This document shows, one piece after another, positions 5,953 through 10,224 of a DNA stretch of 10,224 nucleotides. Every line of letters begins with the position of its first letter. Position 1 is the stretch's first letter. Below the pieces are notes generated by a model. That model saw nothing but the letters and a program-made list of their open reading frames with translations, ran no database searches and was not told the DNA's origin. The stretch lies in contig DITF01000252.1 of the NCBI GenBank assembly GCA_002422125.1, positions 2,881 through 13,104 on the forward strand, read 5' to 3'. The translations under genes were made by a program, and so were the position numbers. Source of the stretch: a bacterium UBP17_UBA6191. GTDB lineage: Bacteria > Muiribacteriota > UBA6191.

Positions 5953-8116
5953 GGTCCTCCTCGGACTCGTATCCTTCAATCTCGTAACCCATTTCCATCT
6001 TTAGTCTTAGGGCAATTCCTGGATGTGAGTTCAAGAAATCAACGAAGGTGTCTTTTGGTAGCCACCAGGTAGTTGTGTGGGACTCCACTGTAGCGATCCA
6101 GTCCATGTCTTCGAGTCCAGCCAGCATTTTTGGGTCAGTCACCAGATCACCGCGCATCAACTGGCGGCTTGGAAATTTTTTTGAGGCACTTTGAAGCAAT
6201 ATGGTCCCAGACTCTATCAGCGCCGCTCCCTTGCAAATTTCGGATGGGAAAAGCACGGTACCAGGATCAAAGTCTGTTTTTCTCATCAGACTCTGAAGGT
6301 GGGTTTTCTGGGTTGAGGAAAGATGTTTTAAGAGGGGGCTTTCCATCATTAACTCCCAGCTTGAACCCAAACGATTGGCATGGAGTCTACGAACTGTTCC
6401 GGCAACATCAGTGCCACGAATCCAATACAGAAACTCATATTCATCTACGGTGGCGCACTCCAAATCTGTATGCGCAAAGACATCAGCAGTTCTTGGGATA
6501 TCCAAAATGATGGAGGTCTCTCCAAAGTAGTCGCCTTCACCATATACCTTGATAAAGGGCACCGTATTGTCAGTGACATGAATTTTTGCCTGCCCTCCTA
6601 AAATCAGATAAAACTCTTTTTTTGTGGAGCCCTTTTGGATGATCTTCTCGCCTTGGGGAAATTTCACGATCCGACAGAGGTTCAGAAATTCAGGAGCCTT
6701 TTTCATCTGAAAACCAGAAAACAATGGCGTTCGAGACAGGATCTCCAAAATCTTTACAGTTTTATCAAGTTCGGATTGCTCCTTTTTTAGAACTACGGTG
6801 TTAGCCAGACCGGGACGAGCAATTTTTAGACAGGAGTCTGGCTTAATCTGGGATTCCGATACATGCAATAAATGGATGCGCCTTTTCACGGCCTCAGGCA
6901 ACATTTCAAGATTGGCGATTGGTGTGTGTAGGGGAGGGGCACCAGCTTCATGAAAGATTAGAGGATGATGCCAGGGAAAGTCTTGGAGTTCTGTATGTCT
7001 ATCAAAGGAAATCAGGGATTTTTGATATAGATCGTTGTATGTTTTCCAGTCAAACAGGTGATCGGATGTATAAATGAAGGAGCGCCCAGAGTGAAAGACC
7101 TCAAAGCCAATGGTGGGCACAGAATGTAAGGACCAGCGAAAGCGAAACTCAAGGCCCTCAATAAAAGTTGGCTCCATTACTCGGACAGCATGGAAATTAT
7201 ACAGAGAACAGTAGTTTTCTCTGGTCATGCCAGTCATAGCGCAACCCTTAATAACAAAAGCTTCATGCACTGCTCTGGTGCTGAACAGATCCACCCTATG
7301 CTGTTCCAGAATTTTTTGCAGAGTGCCGGAGTCATGATCAGCATGACAGTGAGTCAGTATTAGGGAGTGGATTTTGAGATGTCCCAGGCCATTTTCTTTT
7401 AACCAATGGGTAGTGTCTATGGGGGGGTCTACCAAAATTCCCGCTTGGTTGCCCCAAATCAGAAAGCCACAAGTTTTTGAGGACTTGTCAAAGCCATGAC
7501 CGGAGCCAATTATGGTTACACCAAAACAGGGGGGAGTAAAAGGTTCGGTTAGCTCTGGTTCCTCTGGCTGATATTCAGGAAGTTCAGGGTCTACCGGCCA
7601 AGAAATTTGCTGAGCCTGATAGCTTAGCTGAAACATATTTTGAGAGCGCGTTATAGTCAGATCCCCAAGTTGGTAGTTGCCTGATGCGTCGGGCATTATA
7701 AACTCTAAAAAGTGATCCAGTTCAAGCATGGCATCGCTTCCAAATGGGCTGGCTCTAAAGTAGCGCATCTCGGCCAAAATGTCCTCCAATCCAGGTTCAA
7801 GATTGGAGTCTAGCCGCTGAGGTCCAAAAACAGCCGTGGCAAAAATTTCTTGGATTCGTTTTTTCATGAGGGGGGTGCATAAAACGCGGGTTTTCTTTTT
7901 TAAGGCAAAGAAGTTGAAATAGGCCGGGAATTCCAGCTCACAGGTACAGACTCCCGTGCTTGGATCAAAGAGCTGATCGCCAACCAGAAAATAATCGGGA
8001 ACCCCGTGCCATGTTCCCATACTATCTTTGATGGTTTCTGGTGGTACCACATGTTGTAGGACGATATCTCCCGCCTTAACTACAGTACCGCCTTTACTTA
8101 GACTAGCCAATTGCAT
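5939..8116 (-). CDS. metallo-beta-lactamase-fold protein fused to two cyclic-nucleotide-binding-type domains
   Basis: The protein has about 725 residues from ATG 8116, which has GAGGG four bases upstream. The frame stays open to 8299, but that extension runs into ftsH and does not look like protein. Residues 1-175 are an unrecognised N-terminal region. A Pro/Glu-rich linker spans 176-196. An MBL domain spans about 200-440, with HCHADH (His256, His258, Asp260, His261), His331 in HSVPTIGF, Asp352 in YTSDH, and later HEAG, LHT and LLHVSE motifs resembling the RNase Z order. A first CNB domain (about 459-579) has an intact phosphate-binding cassette with GEGDYFGE (Glu533) and PRTA (Arg542). A second CNB-like domain (about 591-709) lacks the Gly-Glu and Arg signature. 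There is no signal peptide, so it is likely a cytoplasmic, nucleotide-responsive hydrolase. Substrate unknown. It is convergent with the secreted-protein gene and divergent from ftsH. Confidence 0.85.
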   Translation of the reverse strand: MQLASLSKGGTVVKAGDIVLQHVVPPETIKDSMGTWHGVPDYFLVGDQLFDPSTGVCTCELEFPAYFNFFALKKKTRVLCTPLMKKRIQEIFATAVFGPQRLDSNLEPGLEDILAEMRYFRASPFGSDAMLELDHFLEFIMPDASGNYQLGDLTITRSQNMFQLSYQAQQISWPVDPELPEYQPEEPELTEPFTPPCFGVTIIGSGHGFDKSSKTCGFLIWGNQAGILVDPPIDTTHWLKENGLGHLKIHSLILTHCHADHDSGTLQKILEQHRVDLFSTRAVHEAFVIKGCAMTGMTRENYCSLYNFHAVRVMEPTFIEGLEFRFRWSLHSVPTIGFEVFHSGRSFIYTSDHLFDWKTYNDLYQKSLISFDRHTELQDFPWHHPLIFHEAGAPPLHTPIANLEMLPEAVKRRIHLLHVSESQIKPDSCLKIARPGLANTVVLKKEQSELDKTVKILEILSRTPLFSGFQMKKAPEFLNLCRIVKFPQGEKIIQKGSTKKEFYLILGGQAKIHVTDNTVPFIKVYGEGDYFGETSIILDIPRTADVFAHTDLECATVDEYEFLYWIRGTDVAGTVRRLHANRLGSSWELMMESPLLKHLSSTQKTHLQSLMRKTDFDPGTVLFPSEICKGAALIESGTILLQSASKKFPSRQLMRGDLVTDPKMLAGLEDMDWIATVESHTTTWWLPKDTFVDFLNSHPGIALRLKMEMGYEIEGYESEEDLIHP

Positions 8117-8152
8117 GTTTCCCTCTATAAAACGAGCTTCGATACGGAGCCA

Positions 8153-8180
8153 TTGATTGCTCTGACTTTGGCAATATGGT
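8153..8180 (+). promoter_or_regulatory. possible promoter for ftsH in the divergent intergenic region
   Basis: The 133-base gap between the MBL/CNB gene and ftsH (8117-8249) must hold promoters for both. On the plus strand TTGATT (8153-8158), a 16-base spacer and TATGGT (8175-8180) resemble -35 and -10 boxes, each four of six to consensus. This would leave a leader of about 60 bases. A second weak possibility is TTGGTG (8191-8196) with TAAAAC (8215-8220). No convincing promoter for the minus-strand gene was found. Confidence 0.25.
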
Positions 8181-8235
8181 ACATTTCTCCTTGGTGCTTC
8201 CTGTATGACTGTGGTAAAACCATAAGGCGCGGAGC

Positions 8236-8242
8236 AAAGGAG
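8236..8242 (+). promoter_or_regulatory. Shine-Dalgarno AAAGGAG that fixes the TTG start of ftsH
   Basis: AAAGGAG sits seven bases before TTG 8250, which is ideal spacing. The next in-frame ATG (8286) has no such site and would remove the front of the first membrane segment. Confidence 0.8.
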
Positions 8243-8249
8243 TTTAGTT

Positions 8250-10175
8250 TTGCCAAAGTTCAAGAATATCACTTTGTATATCCTGATGGCTATTGTCATC
8301 CTGACGATCTTTTCCCACTACTACTCAGACCGTGATATCAGCAGGGTCAATTATTCCTCTTTTGTCACAATGGTGGAAAAGGGTCAGGTGATTAGGGCCA
8401 AGGTTAATAATCTAAACATTCAGTTTGAAGATAATAAGGAAGGTCAGTACACCACGGTTGCCCCCCAGGCTTTAACCCCGCCGTATCTGGAACGGGTGAT
8501 AGAAAAGGGTGTACAGATTGAGTTTGCCCCCACTGAGACCTGGCCAGAGTGGCTTAAGGTTATTTTCCAATTGTTTCCCTGGATTTTGTTTATTGGGCTC
8601 TGGTTCTATTTTATTAACAAGATGCAGGGAGGCTCACCTCGAGGCATGAGTTTTGGTCGCTCCCGTGCCAAAATGTTCACTGAGAGCAAAGAAAAGGTGA
8701 CATTTAAAGATGTGGCCGGTTGTGATGAGGCAAAAGAAGAACTTTCCGAGATTATTGATTTTTTGCGATTCCCCAAAAAATTCAAGAAGACCGGAGCCCG
8801 TGTGCCTCGTGGGGTTTTGATGATGGGCCCTCCTGGAACAGGAAAAACTCTTCTTGCGCGAGCAGTGGCTGGAGAGGCTAATGTGCCATTTTTTCACATG
8901 TCAGGTTCTGATTTTGTGGAAATGTTTGTGGGAGTCGGCGCTTCTCGAGTGCGTGATCTGTTTGAGCAGGGGAAAAAAGCGGCCCCTTGTCTGATTTTCA
9001 TTGATGAGATTGATGCGGTTGGACGACAAAGAGGCAACGGATTTTCCGGGGGTAATGATGAGAGGGAACAAACCTTAAATCAGCTCCTGGTAGAAATGGA
9101 CGGGTTTGATAACGACACCGGGATTATGATTATAGCGGCTACTAACCGTGCAGATATTCTGGATCAGGCCCTGTTAAGGCCCGGTCGTTTTGATAGGCAG
9201 GTAGTCATTGACCTTCCCGATATTAAGGGTAGAGAAGGAATTCTGGCTGTGCATCTTGGCAGGGTTCCGGCCGCTTCTGATGTGGTATTAAACACTCTTG
9301 CCAAGGCTACTCCTGGTTTTTCTGGGGCCGATTTGGCAAATATGGTCAATGAAGCCGCTCTGACAGCCGCCCGTGAGGGGGCAGATGTGGTCACTATGGT
9401 GCACCTTGAAGATGCTCGGGATAAGGTCATGATGGGGCCGGAGCGAAAATCCAAGGTCATGAGTGAGAAGGAGATTAACAATACGGCTTACCATGAAGCA
9501 GGTCATGCTTTGGTAAATTTATTGGTGGCTCATGGACATGAAATTCATAAGGCAACGATAATTCCAAGGGGCAGGGCTTTGGGGATGGTATCTTTTTTAC
9601 CCAAGGAAGATTCTTATACCAGAGAAGAATTGATTGATCAAATTTGTGTTTCTATGGCTGGTCGCAGCGCTGAGATTGTGACCTTTAATACTTATACACC
9701 CGGAGCTGCCTCAGATATTGAGCAGGCCACCAGGTTAGCCCGCATGATGGTCACCCGTTGGGGCATGAGTGATTCTTTAGGAACCATTGCTTACACAGAA
9801 AATTCAGAACGATGGTTTGGCTTAAAATCCTATTCTGACACCACAGCCAAGGCCATTGACGAGGAGATTCATAAAATTGTGAATACTCAGTTTGAAAGGG
9901 CAAAACAACTACTTCGGGATAATTTTGACACTTTAAAACTGATTGCGGAAACATTAAAACAGCATGAGACTTTGACTCTTGAAGAGTTAAAGTCCTTGGT
10001 GGCTGGCAGGGAAATTGGTCCTGCCCCCAAACGCCGTTTGCGCTCCAAGGAGCAGGTAGAAGCAGAGCGAGTGGCCCAGCAGGAGAAGGATGAGGCACTG
10101 AACGCTGAGGAAGATGGAGATAGAAGAGCAGTGATTGCACCTCCAGATGATTTACAGCCGCAAAATCCGGCCTGA
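8250..10175 (+). CDS. ftsH: ATP-dependent zinc metalloprotease FtsH
   Basis: FtsH is a hexameric inner-membrane AAA+ protease that extracts and degrades membrane and regulatory proteins. The 641-residue protein starts at TTG with a strong Shine-Dalgarno. Order of parts: first membrane segment (about 7-22), periplasmic domain (about 25-100), second membrane segment (about 104-122), then the AAA+ domain. This has Walker A GPPGTGKT (193-200), pore loop MFVGVG (225-230), Walker B LIFIDEID (248-255), and the second region of homology ATNRADILDQALLRPGRFDR (297-316). The protease domain has zinc motif HEAGH (415-419) and third ligand Asp489 in GAASDIEQAT. The tail is basic then acidic (about 594-641). 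Every catalytic element is intact. A small oddity is GRSAEIV (471-477), where the family usually has GRxAEE. In E. coli FtsH controls LPS by degrading LpxC and WaaA; whether that holds here is unknown. Confidence 0.98.
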   Translation: MPKFKNITLYILMAIVILTIFSHYYSDRDISRVNYSSFVTMVEKGQVIRAKVNNLNIQFEDNKEGQYTTVAPQALTPPYLERVIEKGVQIEFAPTETWPEWLKVIFQLFPWILFIGLWFYFINKMQGGSPRGMSFGRSRAKMFTESKEKVTFKDVAGCDEAKEELSEIIDFLRFPKKFKKTGARVPRGVLMMGPPGTGKTLLARAVAGEANVPFFHMSGSDFVEMFVGVGASRVRDLFEQGKKAAPCLIFIDEIDAVGRQRGNGFSGGNDEREQTLNQLLVEMDGFDNDTGIMIIAATNRADILDQALLRPGRFDRQVVIDLPDIKGREGILAVHLGRVPAASDVVLNTLAKATPGFSGADLANMVNEAALTAAREGADVVTMVHLEDARDKVMMGPERKSKVMSEKEINNTAYHEAGHALVNLLVAHGHEIHKATIIPRGRALGMVSFLPKEDSYTREELIDQICVSMAGRSAEIVTFNTYTPGAASDIEQATRLARMMVTRWGMSDSLGTIAYTENSERWFGLKSYSDTTAKAIDEEIHKIVNTQFERAKQLLRDNFDTLKLIAETLKQHETLTLEELKSLVAGREIGPAPKRRLRSKEQVEAERVAQQEKDEALNAEEDGDRRAVIAPPDDLQPQNPA

Positions 10176-10185
10176 CAGGTGTTGT

Positions 10186-10224
10186 ATGGACTTACCCCAC
10201 AATCAAATCGTTGTTTATGATGGA
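10186..10224 (+). CDS. start of a further gene, possibly a DCC/DUF393-type thiol-disulfide oxidoreductase
   Basis: An open frame from ATG 10186 runs off the window end after 13 codons, reading MDLPHNQIVVYDG. It lies 10 bases after the ftsH stop, with a modest AGGTG (10177-10181) before it, so it could be co-transcribed with ftsH. The IVVYDG end resembles the hydrophobic-plus-DG opening that precedes the CxxC motif in DCC-family proteins. That identification rests on six residues and is only a guess; the reading frame itself is more likely than the family. Confidence 0.4.
   Translation, partial: MDLPHNQIVVYDG

Noticed and set aside
6130..6510. 126-residue plus-strand open frame inside the MBL/CNB gene
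   Set aside because: It lies opposite the first and second CNB domains, whose coding frame is clear, and has no good start site or recognisable motif.
8117..8150. TTATAG-like box upstream of the MBL/CNB gene as its promoter
   Set aside because: It would place the transcript start on the Shine-Dalgarno itself and has no matching -35 box.
8117..8299. In-frame N-terminal extension of the MBL/CNB protein up to 8299
   Set aside because: It overlaps the start of ftsH, has no Shine-Dalgarno, does not resemble conserved protein, and ATG 8116 has GAGGG directly upstream.
9751..10140. 129-residue open frame on the minus strand inside ftsH
   Set aside because: It is antisense to a highly conserved FtsH coding region, low-complexity, and without family features; a shadow frame.
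10176..10224. A terminator after ftsH
   Set aside because: No stem-loop or T-tract is visible before the window ends, and a new reading frame begins 10 bases after the stop.

Overview
The window looks like chromosomal DNA from a Gram-negative (diderm), LPS-making bacterium. The evidence is a lipid A-type acyltransferase and a Kdo transferase in one operon, a lipoprotein with a lipobox, a probable outer-membrane beta-barrel, and a second secreted envelope protein. Base composition is moderate and coding density is very high, with start/stop overlaps and gaps of 1 to about 130 bases. No mobile elements, CRISPR arrays or phage genes were seen. The lineage cannot be fixed from the sequence. A free-living or predatory delta/Oligoflexia-type proteobacterium or a leptospira-like spirochaete would both fit, but this is only an impression.

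Layout. (1) 1-2570, minus strand: a lipoprotein gene (2570-1077) is translationally coupled by an ATGA overlap to a beta-barrel-like gene (1080-97). A tRNA-Arg(CCT) follows, whose 3' end is cut off by the window edge. A possible tRNA promoter overlaps the stop codon of the barrel gene. (2) 2609-5937, plus strand: an LpxL/HtrB-family acyltransferase, the Kdo transferase waaA (ATGA overlap), and an unrecognised secreted, tyrosine-rich, cysteine-free protein form one apparent operon. It starts only 38 bases from the divergent lipoprotein gene, and that gap carries a perfect dyad. (3) 5939-8116, minus strand: a large multidomain protein joins an RNase Z-like metallo-beta-lactamase domain to two cyclic-nucleotide-binding-type domains. 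It converges on the envelope operon with a single base between the genes, and a hairpin covers both stop codons. (4) 8250-10175, plus strand: ftsH, the membrane AAA+ metalloprotease, starts at TTG behind a strong Shine-Dalgarno sequence and is divergent from the MBL/CNB gene. The first 13 codons of a further gene follow at 10186.

How the genes fit together. The theme is the cell envelope: lipid A acylation and Kdo addition, a coupled outer-membrane lipoprotein/barrel pair, a secreted Tyr-rich protein and a membrane quality-control protease. FtsH is known in E. coli to control LPS synthesis by degrading LpxC and WaaA, so its proximity to waaA is suggestive but could be chance. The least ordinary gene is the MBL/CNB fusion. 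It keeps most of the metal-ligand motifs and one intact cyclic-nucleotide pocket, and may be a nucleotide-controlled hydrolase.
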